DNA from: Taeniopygia guttata
Lineage: Eukaryota; Chordata; Aves; Passeriformes; Estrildidae
Length of the DNA stretch: 64,000 nucleotides
Direction of reading: 5' to 3'
Assembly: GCF_048771995.1 (NCBI RefSeq)
Contig: NC_133032.1
Coordinates: 15,256,501 to 15,320,500, forward strand
Position 1 is the stretch's first letter; each line of letters starts with the position of its first letter. The notes below the pieces were generated by a model, which was given only the letters and a program-made list of their open reading frames with translations, was not told the DNA's origin and did not search any database. The position numbers and the translations under genes are program-made. Positions 53,484 to 64,000 of the stretch are shown here, in pieces.

Positions 53484-56400
53484 TCAGAAAAATGGCCCAC
53501 ATCCAAGTCTTCTTCCTTCTTCCCATGCTTTGAGAAGAGGATAAAGATGATGTGTCTTCTTGGATTCTGTTTCAATTATTTCCTTTGCATATTTCTGAAA
53601 TTCTTGCTCTTTAGAAAGTGCAATAGCCTCTCTCTGAGCACTGTAGTCCAATTCTGCTTGCTTTTCCTGCTCTTTTCTTGCCTGCTTTTCAGCCTGATGA
53701 AGAAAAAGGAATAACAAAGCTTAGTATTTTCTTCTCAACATCACCATCCTGTAAAGCTGAGAGAGGGTAAAAGCTTACAAGAAGGTCTATGGCATCCTTA
53801 GCTGACACATGGCACTTAGCATCCCTCTCCACTTCTCTGCCCTGCCTTATCTACCCAGAAAGGGTACATTAAATAGCTGAGTGAACATCAGCATTAGCTG
53901 CTGCTCTCTGGTGACCTGCCCAGAAGATACAAGAGCACGGCAGTGCATGGTTGAAAAAATGTCTTAATGGCACAGGACAGGATGTGATCTGTCCTTGCAA
54001 ACCAGCCTTGACAATGCTCTGAGAATGCTGGTCTCCAGCACCAGCATATGCCAAAAACATATGATTAAAAACAACCCATGAAACAATAAAATCCAAACAA
54101 AACAGCAAACTTCCTCTCTTTCTCTCAGCAGGAACTAGTGTATTGGTTTAGCTGCAAGCTTCCTTCTGAAGGGATTGACAAGGTACAGCTTTCTATTTAC
54201 CATTTGCTGGAGCTGAATTTTCTGTACTTCTCTGTTTGCCTCATGCCGTCCATGTTTTTTGTTATTTTCCATTTCCAGGTGGATGCGGTCTTTTTCCATT
54301 AACACATCCCGTTCTTTTTCAGCCTCTTCTTTCTCCTGTCTCTCCTTTTCCTCTTTCAACTTCATCTGTAGTTTACAAAGCACACAAAAGTTAACCAAGG
54401 AGCTGGCCTGCTTAGCTGGAAGTTGGATCTCTCTGCAGAAGCAGCCCTGAATCAGTGCCCCAATAAGCACGGTCGCTGTGGCTGGCCAGTGTCCAAGCCC
54501 AGGGTTTCAGCAGCCCTGGCAGAGGCACACCCAACACAGAAGGGGGAAAGGGAGAGGGGACTCCAGGAAAGGCATCAGCAGACTTGCTGAAGCCTGCTGA
54601 TGATGGCACCAGAGTCACCGGCTGTGGTCTGGGCCAGGCTCCTCTGCTGGAGTAAGCAGAAGTAGCCCAAGTTTCTTACCACAGTGGCTCTGTGTTCAGC
54701 AATAGATTCAATGGCAGCCTTTTGTTTTGCTTCTCTCTCTTTGCGTTTTTTTTCTTCTTCAGCTTCTCTTCTTGCCGCATCTCTAGCCAGTCGATGATCT
54801 TCCTTCTTTAGTGCCTCACCCATTTGTTCCGCTAATCGAGTACTGATTTTGTCCCGTTGTTCCTGTACTTGTCTGCAGAAGAACATGAGCTTCCATAACA
54901 TACGAGGGCAACACACCTGGGTCTGCCTGAAGTTACGAAACTCAGCAATTCTGCTTCTAGAGTTCTCTCCTCTTGACCACACAGACTGGCCCACCCACCT
55001 AACTCATTATCTCCTTCTGTTCCTCCTGTTTGGTTTATTTTTATATTATCTGATTTAGCAAATAAATGTTCCCAGTGTTCCTGTAGCACTAGTTTCTGCA
55101 GCAATAATGAGCTGGATCACTCAGTAACGATTCCAGCAAGCATCTTGCCATCAGGAGGGGAATGTTGGAAGTATTGGCCAGAAGCAGGAAGGGAAGAAAA
55201 CTCTTACATTGACTCAGTGGTATCATCATGTAGTACCTGCAATGTTAAAATGATAAAATACTTTCCCCTTTATAAGAACACAATGTGGTTAATTAATGTA
55301 TGTGCCTTGTTGAGAAGTCATATAATTTTTCTTGAGCTGACTCAGAGAAATACAGGTTATACTCAATATTTTCATCAAGGATCTTAATTGTCTTTAATTG
55401 TTGAGGAGGTGGAGATCTGGTAGGTCATATGGAAAATCTCCCTTCAAAATACACTGGTGCAAAGCTTAGCACTTTCGTAAGCCTCTGTACTTTGAAAAGT
55501 GGAGAGACTGCTCCCTCACACTTAGTAAGGAGCCTGTGAAAAAAATTCCTTTTTCTCCTGAATCCTCTGCTCTCCCTTTCAGTAGAATTTTGAATAACGT
55601 TTTAGAATAACTGTAGATTGTGTTGTATCATTAGTCTAAATGATCTGAAAACAACTACAGTATCATTTTTAGATAATTTACAATTTATACCCTAGCATTG
55701 TACCTACCTACGCATTTCAGCTTCTTTCTTTTTCCTCATCTGGGCAATAATTTCCTTTGCTTTAAAATGAGCTTTGATCCGATCATCTTCTTCCATTCGG
55801 TTTTGTTCCTCTATTGCTTTGATTATTTTCTGGTCATTTACATACTCCTGTATGGGCAAAATGGTCCTGATGTTTAGATCATCATCTAAACATCCAGATG
55901 ATGTTTAGAATATCTGGACCTGCGGTAGCAGCCCACAGGAATCACTCCCTCTTCCCCCTCCTCAAGTTTCTTTTAAAAACATAAGAGAGAAAAGGGATCC
56001 TCAGGAAAGGAGAGAGAAGACAAAAAAGGGATACTTCCACGTACTTCTGCCTCTCTATTCAAACATGCATCAAGAGGAGACAGTAGATGTGAGGGTGAGG
56101 AAAAGGAATTGAGCATCAAACAGCTGCTTCTCTGGTGCATTGCACAAACAAATTCCTGTGCGATGCAGAGAGCATTGTCCCATGCTCACACACACACACA
56201 GGCGAGGGGGATGGTCCAGCCACCACCCACATGTAGATCATTCTGCTCCTGACCCCACCTCATCCAAAACTACCCCGTCTAAGAGCTTCATCCAAAACAC
56301 AGCGGAAAAACACAGGGTTTTTATGTAAAAAAACAACTGTCTTTTGCATTCTGGCCAGAACTGCTCTGAGGCACTTCTTGTTTGTACCTTAGTAGGATGC

Positions 56401-59400
56401 CTTTAAAGATGAAATGAGGTGGCAGCAAGTCTTGACTAAATTCCTAAACCTCTCCAATCATAAATATCAAGTCAAAAAGATACATTCAGTCTCTCTCTAT
56501 TCCCTCTTTTGAACAAAGAAAAATGGGCTTAAAACACCAGGAATGTGAAACTTAAATCCAGTTCTCAAGTCAAGGAGATATTCCTTGATGTTTTCCGTCA
56601 AATCTTTAACCATAGACCACTCAAAGGATTAAATGCCAACATCCCTTCGGATAACAGAAGGGAGGGGCCTCCAAGAGGTCTTTCTCAAAAGCACAGAGGA
56701 AACAGATGGCCCGCAATTGGCAGGGTAGGCATTTGATCCCAGGCTACTAAAGCTATCAGCAAAGACCCTGTTACCCACAATCCTGTTTATTTGTGGGCCA
56801 AGTCCAACCATCACAGCCAAGGTGAAATATGCATTTTGAACTCTCTGCTTTCCTGCTACTTACATGATACAGCTTCCGGCGTTCAAGTTTTTCCTTGTGT
56901 TCCTTTTCTTTTTGTCTCTGAATTTCTAGTTGGTACAGTTGAATTGATCTCTGTAGTTCTTCCTCTTCTCTTTTTTTTTCCTGTTTGGCCAGATCTGCCT
57001 GATGCTCATGCTCCTTTATTCTGAATCAGAAAGAGGTGAATAAATTGTCTAGGAACTACATGAAGTAATGAACTGCATAACCATAGATACCTTGCACTGA
57101 AGAATGTGATACTTTGAGTTGAAGGTAGGTAGAATATCAGAGGTGAATGACAGCATGATTGTTTGTAATGGTAACTCTGGTCAGAAATGAGCTGCGTGGT
57201 ATGCTCACAGTTTGTAGTCTTGTGGTGATAAGTTTTAGTTGGATGACTCATTAGCACCACTGCTTTGGTAATGCTCTGGCCTATATCTGCAGCATTCTTG
57301 GAGAACAAGATTTCCCCAATATGACCCACCATACCTGTGTTTCTTCTGGGCATGCAGGCAGCAGCTCAAACTGATAATGTTCTATACCAAGTTCTGCAAG
57401 AATCTATGTTTTGCACCTGGAATATGTAAGACCAGATTTGAACCCTTCCTCTGCCTTGGGAAATTTGATTCTTTCTATGAGACCATCAGGGCCAGTCCTA
57501 TAAATACCACTGGAGACCCCTCCATAAGATTTATGGAAAATCTGAGAGAAGGAATAGAAGTGACAGTAATGCCTTCTCTTGTTGTGCAGTCTGGAAGCTC
57601 ATTATGGGTAAATGGAAAATCTAATTTCACCTTTTCCTTGTCTGGAATAAAAACTGAGTAAAGTACACTTAAATTTCATTAACAACATTTGAACAGTGAT
57701 TTGACTAAAACCTGCTGATGCTTTCCAGAGGCAATTTTGCATACAGACTGCTAGCAACTAAAAATGCATATAGCTTTTCCCTTTTGGGCAAGATCTTCTG
57801 TGATCTTCTTTTAAAAGAATGGCATTTGTGAGACAAATTATTAGCAAGTTCTGTAAAAATCTCATGGAGTGTATTTTGAGAAGAGTTTAAATAAATAATG
57901 AAGTAGGGTTGCTTTTAATTACTACTTACTGTTGTAACTGATCTTTGCATAGTGCCTGTCGATTCATATAATGCTGATGTGCTTTTTCTTGCTCACTGAG
58001 AATGTATTCTTTAAATTGACGTTGCTCTTCTTCATAGTCCCTCTTTTTGTTATCAGCTAATCTTGACTTAAGAAATTCAACTTGAGCATCTCTTTCTTTT
58101 AGGACCTTAGTAAGTAGAAGTGCACTCTGCAAGAGAACATTTAAAGTCATTTTCATGTTCAGAAGTCTTTAGAGACATTCAGTACATGTTCAATGTAAAA
58201 AATATAAGCTGTCAACAAACATGGAACTGTCTCATTCTGTCATCCTGATTAGATAGGTAGGCTTTTGCACGATCAATAGCCTCTTTCCGTTTTGCTGCTT
58301 GGAACTTTGCTTCTTCCAAATCAATTAACTTTCTTTCTTCCTCTTCCTTTTCTTCACGTAGTTTTTTGGCTTGAAGTTTCTGTTGTATCAGGTTCTATAG
58401 TGCAGACAAAATTAGAAATCACACTTAAATTTTGGATTGGTTTTTTACTTTGCATTTCAGCTTTAAGTAAAAAATAAATGTTTATGCTAGATGTTAAATG
58501 TATTTAAATGGCATTTAGCTGAAAGAACTATTCAAAAGAAAATGTTGAACAAAGGAAGTATAGCTAGAAATGTTACAATTCTATATATCTTTTGTATATT
58601 TGTATATACAAAAGCACTACCCTGGTTTTCAAATGTACTTACCAGGGCCGCACTGCGCGGGTCTTCACCAGCAGCTTTGGACTCCAAGTGCACTTCATCC
58701 TGTTCTTTCTTCTCATTGATGTGTGCTGCTTCTCTAGTGCTGCCCTGAATCCTTTCCCATTCTGCTTTTGGCAATATAATCACCTGATGAAGATCTGTTT
58801 CATTTGGAAGGAAATACTCACCTAGAACATCCTTTTCTTTCCAGTGATGTGCTGTGCAGAGGGAAGATAAAATGCAAAGGTTACTTGATACCAGAAAATT
58901 CAATAATCAAACATGTATCAGGATTTGAATGCTGGAATGGTAACAATACTAGGTTATTCTTAGTATTACTTAGTCCCTCATCCCCGAACCCCAGAGCTAA
59001 GACAGGGTATCTGTATCTGTAGTCTACCTATGACCAGCGCGTGTACTTGGATGGGCACTGACTGACTGGACTGTTTGTAGTGCCCTTGCCTGTTTGTATG
59101 TATGTGTGGGTTTGGCTTGTAGTAACACACTTCCCATGCTTCTTAGAACAGCAGGGAGCAGAGACCTCCCTAAATGAAAAGGAGAATATTGATAAAGCCA
59201 TTCTGCTGGCTGGATGAGGCAGCAGTTTGGACACAGACTGTGCCTTACTACCATGTCCTGCACATACTCATCATATTTACTGAAATAGTTCTGCTGTAGA
59301 ACAGTTTTTGATTTGTTAGCAAGACTAGGATTTCTTTGTTACATTAGGCTCCCATACATATGTGCAGGCATAAATGCAGCTTTTCTAGTCTAGATGTCTA

Positions 59401-59976
59401 GGTTTTGTGAAATGCACTTTCAAGTGTCACCACCATTTTTGAAGGGAGTGGCACTCTGTACAGAGTGGTATTCTGCAGAAATTGTGTGATTTGCAGCAGA
59501 CTGACAGGCCATGTCTGAAAGGTAAGGAGGCTTTCTATTAGAGTGACACCGGTGCCAAAGTCTGTTCTCCAGATGCCGTTGCTGACCGGTTTCCCGACAG
59601 GGATCAAACCTGATCCTGTCCCTCTGTCCTAGGTGAAGACAGCCTCCGCAGAAGTAAAGGCGCACTGATGCGGCCGCGCCCTGCAGGCAGGAGTCTGGCA
59701 AGCCCCTCGTTCTTCCCCAGCTGCTGTCCCGGGAGGTTCCCGGACCTGCGCTGCGTCAGGTCAGTTCTCTCCACTCAGTTCCAAGGGAGACACAGCCCCT
59801 CTTGCCGTCTGCTGCTGGGGGAGCTTTGGGGAGAGTCAGGCTGAGCACCCCACAGCCTCCCGGAGCCCTACGGCCGCGGGCTCGGCACTGCCCTCCCGCC
59901 GGGTCCCGCTGCCCGCGGGGCAGCCGCACTCACGGGCGCCGCGCCGCCGCCGCCGCCCCGCCGCTGCCGCCGCCAT
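53484..59976 (-). CDS. CFAP210: CFAP210 (CCDC173), ciliary microtubule inner protein
   Basis: Axonemal protein that binds the lumen of doublet microtubules in motile cilia and sperm flagella. Nine exons on the minus strand: 59934-59976, 58643-58851, 58221-58394, 57930-58126, 56864-57020, 55708-55847, 54680-54872, 54201-54365, 53484-53693. Phases join without a break to 495 residues; the human protein is about 550. Exon 1 encodes only MAAAAAGRRRRRGA from a GCC-rich island. Exon 2 holds the conserved VIILPKAEWERIQG, exon 4 SALLLTKVLKERDAQVEF. The rest is a nearly continuous Glu/Lys/Arg-rich helix (trichohyalin-plectin-homology type) ending KAWEEGRRLGCGPFF. Exon 3 ends at a weak GTTTGT donor. 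It is head-to-head with PHOSPHO2 as in mammals and immediately upstream of its shortened paralogue. Identity rests on synteny and remembered human sequence. Confidence 0.92.
53625..53995. repeat. Intra-locus duplicate tract 1, CFAP210 copy
   Basis: Partner of 47445-47815, about 95% identical. It includes the start of CFAP210 exon 9, where the two proteins differ at only one residue in 23. Confidence 0.85.
54366..54660. repeat. Intra-locus duplicate tract 2, CFAP210 copy
   Basis: Partner of 48354-48650, about 98% identical. It fills almost all of the intron between CFAP210 exons 7 and 8. Confidence 0.88.
55869..55894. repeat. Perfect hairpin next to a CFAP210 acceptor
   Basis: Arms GATGTTTAGAT and ATCTAAACATC are perfect inverted repeats of 11 bases around a 4-base loop. 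A further partial copy of the arm follows at about 55898. On the minus strand the hairpin lies 22-47 bases upstream of exon 6 and contains the branch-point-like CTAAAC. Confidence 0.8.
56672..56863. repeat. Intra-locus duplicate tract 3, CFAP210 copy
   Basis: Partner of 50323-50514, about 93% identical. It lies in the intron directly after CFAP210 exon 5. Confidence 0.82.
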
Positions 59977-59979
59977 CTT
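59969..59979 (-). promoter_or_regulatory. YY1 element over the CFAP210 start codon
   Basis: On the minus strand AAGATGGCGGC is a perfect match to the YY1 consensus, with its ATG serving as the CFAP210 start codon. This implies a very short 5' UTR. Confidence 0.65.
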
Positions 59980-59995
59980 CGCGGGCCGCGCGGCC

Positions 59996-60008
59996 GTTGC
60001 CGGGCGAC
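59996..60008 (-). promoter_or_regulatory. Consensus RFX X-box
   Basis: The minus strand reads GTCGCC, one base, GGCAAC, a full match to GTNRCC(N0-3)RGYAAC. It lies 20 bases upstream of the CFAP210 ATG. X-boxes bound by RFX factors mark ciliary gene promoters, which fits an axonemal protein. Confidence 0.65.
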
Positions 60009-60021
60009 CGGCGGCGCGCGG

Positions 60022-60029
60022 TCACGTGA
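60022..60029. promoter_or_regulatory. Palindromic E-box TCACGTGA
   Basis: TCACGTGA is a perfect palindrome preceded by G, of the kind bound by USF and MiT/TFE bHLH-zip factors. It sits between the two divergent genes and could act on either. Confidence 0.5.
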
Positions 60030-60611
60030 GGGCGCGCGCGGGCGGGCGGTGCCGCCCCGTCCCCTCACGGGCGGCGCCCACAGCGCGGCCGGTCCGGCCC
60101 GGGGCGGCGGGTCAGCTCCGCAAAGCGCTGCGTTTCGTGTCCTGGCTGCTCGGATTGTCTGCGGCCTCGTTCAACGCTCCTGCTCCATCTGTTCGAACGG
60201 GCGGTGAACGTTTCCTTTCGAAACACCTATTGAGGCGTTTTGCCAGGAGAATCCCGGTTTGGTTGCATTGGCAAGTGCTGATGGAGAAATTAGTATCTGC
60301 TCAAACTGATGGGGTGTGAATATGGAAGATTGGTGCTGTGTTAGGAAGTATTAGTAAACATGAGTTAGATACTGTCACAGTTACTATTTTAAACAGAAGT
60401 TGGACACTGAAGTTTGGCATTTACAAATTGCGTTTTTAGCTACAGCATACCTTTCCCATCTTGGTAATGGCCATAAGTAGTTTATTTTGTTCCAATATTT
60501 TCCTCCAGAATTTTTCTCTTCTGAGCACAAGGTCAGGGTAAGAACATAGTACTTCTGCTTATATAAATAATTTTCTTTTTTTTTTGTTTTGGAAACTGTT
60601 TTCTCACAGCT

Positions 60612-61337
60612 ATGAAATTTCTGTTGGTTTTTGATTTTGACCATACAATCATAGATGAAAATAGTGACACCTGGATTGTGAAATGTGCTCCTGAAAGAAA
60701 ACTTCCTAATGGATTAAGAAACTCTTACCAACCAGGACATTGGACAGAATATATGGGCAGAGTCTTTGTCTACTTGGGAGACAATGGTGTCAAAGAAGAA
60801 GAGATGAAAAGAACTATGACAACAATTCCTTTCACTGCAGGAATGATAGATCTTCTGGGATTTATTGGCGAGAACAAGGAGTTGTTTGATTGTATAATTG
60901 TTTCAGATTCTAATACAGTATTTATTGACTGGATTTTGAAAGCTGCTGACTTCCATAAAGTGTTTGATGAAGTGTTTACAAACCCTGCCGCATTCAGCAG
61001 TACTGGCTATCTTACTGTACAGCATTTCCATGCTCACCATTGTGCAAAGTGCCCTAAAAACCTTTGCAAAAGGAAAGTTTTAAAAGAATTTCTAGATAAA
61101 CAGTTGGAGCGAGGAGTGAGTTATACACAAATTATATATATAGGTGATGGCGAGAATGACTTATGTCCAGTAATGTTTTTGAAGAAGAATGATATTGCTA
61201 TGCCCAGGCAGGGCTATACCTTGGAGAAAAGGATTTCTCAACTGGCCCAAAGTCTCAGTCCTGTACAGTGTTCTGTTCTGGTTTGGTCATCTGCAACTGA
61301 CATTATGTCTTACCTGAAACTACTTATAAAGGAATGA
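60612..61337 (+). CDS. PHOSPHO2: PHOSPHO2, HAD-family phosphatase
   Basis: HAD-superfamily phosphatase of the PHOSPHO1/PHOSPHO2 family; the human enzyme is reported to act on pyridoxal 5'-phosphate. 241 residues in one coding exon, the length of the human protein. Motif I DFDHT lies at residues 8-12, with D8 the nucleophile and D10 the acid/base. Motif II is SDSN at 98-101, and the metal-binding GDGENDLCP is at 178-186. A Cys/His cluster, HAHHCAKCPKNLC, lies at about 140-152. The coding frame starts two bases after an acceptor (CTCACAG, AG at 60608-60609), so the 5' UTR is almost entirely in an upstream exon driven by the CpG island shared with CFAP210. Intact, with all catalytic motifs present. 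In mammals this gene also gives read-through transcripts into KLHL23, which would lie right of the window. Confidence 0.97.
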   Translation: MKFLLVFDFDHTIIDENSDTWIVKCAPERKLPNGLRNSYQPGHWTEYMGRVFVYLGDNGVKEEEMKRTMTTIPFTAGMIDLLGFIGENKELFDCIIVSDSNTVFIDWILKAADFHKVFDEVFTNPAAFSSTGYLTVQHFHAHHCAKCPKNLCKRKVLKEFLDKQLERGVSYTQIIYIGDGENDLCPVMFLKKNDIAMPRQGYTLEKRISQLAQSLSPVQCSVLVWSSATDIMSYLKLLIKE

Positions 61338-61890
61338 TTCAAATGATAAAAGGAAACTGATGCAGTTACATTTTAACTTACTGGGAGAGAAAAACTGCAT
61401 GTGTATAAAAGCTCAAAATTGTAAAATTGGGCTATTATCTGAAGTTATGGGGGTTTTAACCACAACATAAAACTGTTTATGTTCAATCCTGGTGATAATG
61501 GGAAAGCTCAGTAAAAAGGCCATCTAACACAGTACAGATTCCAACGTAAGTGGTGAAGGAATGTTGGGACAGGACTTGTCATTAGTTTTTGGCTACTCCC
61601 TCCCCTCCAACCCTTTACAAGTATATCACTAATACATACTTGCAATCCCACACACTTAGGGGAAGGAGTAGGATTCCTGTTCAAAATAATGAAATCCTTT
61701 ACTTAGAAAACATTAGCTGCCAGGAGCATGGTTCTAGAGCTGTTGGCCTTCATATTTCTTTGATCTGATGGCAAATTATTTGCTTGTAATCTTATTTAAT
61801 ATGAAGATGCATTTATATTTTCAATCTACTAATTATTTCACCGAACAAAATTAGTTCTTAATATTTTGTATTGTCTTGTATTTTAAAGAC

Positions 61891-61896
61891 AATAAA
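61891..61896 (+). terminator. PHOSPHO2: PHOSPHO2 polyadenylation signal
   Basis: AATAAA lies about 550 bases after the stop, in a TTTTAAAGACAATAAAAG context followed by T/G-rich sequence. Confidence 0.65.
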
Positions 61897-63109
61897 AGTT
61901 GCTGTTACTGAAAAATGCAACACAACTAATTTGTGTCATGTATTCTGCTGGCCTGTATTTCATCAAGCCTGGAGAGAGTAGACACAAGTGTAGGTGTCAG
62001 CCTTTGGCTGGTCATACCCTTTCTCTTCTGGAAAGCTGCAAGGATGTTGCTTTTTTGTTTAAAAGAAAAGTCTCACTCCCATTCTGACTACTGCCCCGCC
62101 AGCGTGCTGCTGCCACCCTGTACAGAGCTGACACTGGTTTGATCTTCCATGCTGGCAGCTCTGATTCAGCCAGATGCCTTTTTTCCTCCTTGGTTTCTGC
62201 TGCAGTGCACAGACTCACAGAATGGTACATACATATACACGTATACACTGATTTTACCTATTCATTCTCATTTTTATCTACAGCACAATCTCTTACAGTC
62301 TGGAAGGAAGCATCTATGTCCATTTTAACTTCTAAACAGATGGTTCTAAGTAGTTCTAAAGAATTGCTTGTGACCATGCAGTCTTTCCTCTGGCAGTGAG
62401 GTGAGCCCCAAGTGTTGGACTGTACATATAAAGGTATTAAAAGTAAGTCTCATTAAAGTTAAATAATGTGTTTTCATGCCAAATGTTTTTATTCTTATAT
62501 CTCAGAAAAGGTTCAAAATGCTGATGTAGTCTGCTGTTAAACTGAGGTCATATTTAGCTTAAGTGCTTTAATAACTGAGAGATTAGGCCAAATTTCATAG
62601 TACCTCAGTTGCAGATGTCTGAGGAGCAGCTCAGCAGCCTGCAATTGCCATATCGGTCTTCCTTTGTTTTCTGTGCAAGGTTATTCTTATTTTCTTATTG
62701 ACATTTCATACTATCACTACCTTCTTTTTCCTTAATTGAAGATTTTTGAGTGGTCTTGCCTGTTTTCAGGCTGCTGGTTTACATAAATTTCCCTTGTGCA
62801 CTTCTTTCCTTGCCTCACCTATTTTACTGTATTGTAGAGGGTTGCTTTGAACAGTGTGTTGCCTGAGGTGTCCAAAGCAACATACTTCAGTTCTCAGGAG
62901 CCTGGCTTTAGTGATGGATGTTTTGTAGGTGTCTGAGATGTTCATATTTGGGATCTTAGCCTAATGTTTTACTCAAAGGCATAAAGACATTGAAGGACTG
63001 GTGGGTCTCAGGCTGTGGCAGGTTTAAGTTGTCTGGTTTACAGGTCATACAGAAGAATGGTAATGGCTGTTGCATAGGGCAATTTCATATATTACTTTGA
63101 GTTTGAAGT
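61897..63109. other. Downstream of PHOSPHO2: no gene seen
   Basis: This sequence has no conserved coding exon or RNA gene. By synteny KLHL23 should follow to the right, but none of its Kelch or BTB coding sequence is recognisable before the window ends. Confidence 0.55.
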
Positions 63110-63675
63110 TGTTGCCTTCATTTGACCCCAGATGGCAGCTAAGTAGAGCAGCTTGTGCACTCCAATCCCCCACTGAGTGGGGAGGAGAATTGGGGAAAAA
63201 ATTAATCCTATGATTTGAGATAAGAACAATTTAATAATTGAAACAAAATAAAATATAGTAGTACTAAGTTACTATAATTGTAATGAAAAGGGAGAGAGAA
63301 AGGAATGAAGTGCAGGAGAAACAAGTGATGTAGAATACACTGCTCAGTGGGCTGGATGCCCAGCCCACGCCCGAGCAGTGCTGGGCCCCTCCCGGCCGAC
63401 TCCCCCAGTTTCTGTGCTGAGTGTGCCCTCCCATGCTGTGGGATATCCCCTTGGCCTGTCCGGCTCAGCTGTCCTGGCCATGCTCCCCCCAGCTCCTTGT
63501 GCAGCTTCTCACTGACAGAGCATGGGAAAATGAAAAGTCCTTGACTATGGGTAAGCACCACTTAGCAACAACCATAACAACAGTGTGTTGTCAACATGAT
63601 TCCCATAGTAAATCCAAAACAGCACTAACAGCCACTTAGAAGGAAATTAACTCTATTCCAGCCAAAACCAGGACA
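63110..63675. mobile_element. Solo LTR of an avian endogenous retrovirus
   Basis: The element is about 566 bp and ends in CCAGGACA. The left end begins near TGTTGCC and runs into TTTGACCCCAG. Its body has the GATAAGAACAATTTAATAAT segment, a GC-rich middle and the CTCTATTCCAGCCAAAACC run characteristic of a very common avian LTR. No internal region adjoins, so it is a solo LTR. Ends and flanking duplication are less clear than in the copy at 34.0 kb, suggesting somewhat greater age. Confidence 0.7.
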
Positions 63676-64000
63676 GTTGTATGTTTCCTTAATTCTAGAT
63701 GTGCTTCTGAATGTTCCAGATTTTGTGCTGGTCTCTTCTGTGTTTTTCAGAAGTTATGAATTAGCTTGCTTTCAGTTTGTCCACAGATCTTGTTTACTGC
63801 TTGCTTAAAAACAAACAGTAAATAGTATATTAGTGATTACTCAGCTTTTTCTTCCACTTACACTATCTATCGTTGTCTTAGCCTTAAGGGTCCAACCTTG
63901 TAATTTGCTGTGAGAATAAAATATTAGTGAGAAATTGTCCTTCATGCTTACAAAAGGGTTTTTCTGTGGTTTTGCTTAAAGTACTGAAGCAGGAGTTGAG
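63676..64000. other. Right-edge sequence, nothing recognised
   Basis: AT-rich non-coding sequence to the window end. No gene, repeat or regulatory element could be supported. Confidence 0.5.

Larger units (their letters stand above)
59700..60160. promoter_or_regulatory. Bidirectional CpG-island promoter of CFAP210 and PHOSPHO2
   Basis: A single CpG-dense block contains the CFAP210 start exon (minus strand) and lies upstream of PHOSPHO2 (plus strand). The two start codons are about 640 bases apart. It holds an RFX X-box, a TCACGTGA palindrome and a YY1 element within about 60 bases. The non-coding first exon of PHOSPHO2 must start in or near it, but its donor could not be fixed. Confidence 0.8.

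Noticed and set aside
61897-64000. KLHL23 coding sequence expected by synteny
   Set aside because: No Kelch or BTB coding sequence was recognised before the window end, so it is not reported.

Overview
The window is a piece of a songbird (passerine) nuclear genome. Four protein-coding genes appear in the order and orientation known from human chromosome 2q31 and its avian equivalent: FASTKD1 (minus), PPIG (plus), CFAP210 (minus), PHOSPHO2 (plus). The bird assignment rests on CR1 fragments, two tRNA-Ile-headed SINEs with CR1-like tails (the TguSINE1 design of passerines) and two solo LTRs of a common avian type. Genes were read exon by exon from translation, splice sites and phase continuity. 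No transcript evidence was available.

Layout. 1-11.7 kb: the 5' two thirds of FASTKD1 (nine coding exons, minus strand), with its CpG-island promoter at 10.83-11.66 kb; its C-terminal exons lie beyond the left edge. 11.7-13.2 kb: AT-rich spacer. 13.2-38.3 kb: PPIG, with a CpG-island promoter, a 7.6 kb first intron and twelve coding exons giving 753 codons plus stop. 38.3-47.3 kb: a gene-poor 9 kb spacer holding a SINE and a CR1 remnant. 47.4-51.5 kb: an extra, shortened CFAP210-like gene on the minus strand with its own CpG island (51.24-52.16 kb). 53.5-60.0 kb: the full CFAP210 gene, minus strand. 59.7-60.15 kb: one CpG island shared head-to-head by CFAP210 and PHOSPHO2, carrying a consensus RFX X-box, a palindromic E-box and a YY1 site. 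60.6-61.9 kb: PHOSPHO2, coding in one exon. 61.9-64 kb: no gene seen; a solo LTR lies at 63.1-63.7 kb.

The most unusual object is the tandem CFAP210 duplicate. Its five downstream exons match CFAP210 exons 5-9 in order and phase, the four internal ones also in exact length, and all are open. It has lost exons 1-3 and most of exon 4, and begins instead in a new CpG island whose start exon still resembles the end of CFAP210 exon 4. Mid-intron tracts of the two copies are about 93-98% identical, whereas the exons between them encode proteins only about 40-65% identical. That is the reverse of the usual pattern and points to patchy gene conversion combined with fast or relaxed coding divergence.

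The genes are not one pathway. FASTKD1 acts on mitochondrial RNA, PPIG is a nuclear-speckle cyclophilin with an RS-like tail, CFAP210 is an axonemal microtubule inner protein and PHOSPHO2 is a HAD phosphatase. What they share is conserved synteny and promoter sharing.
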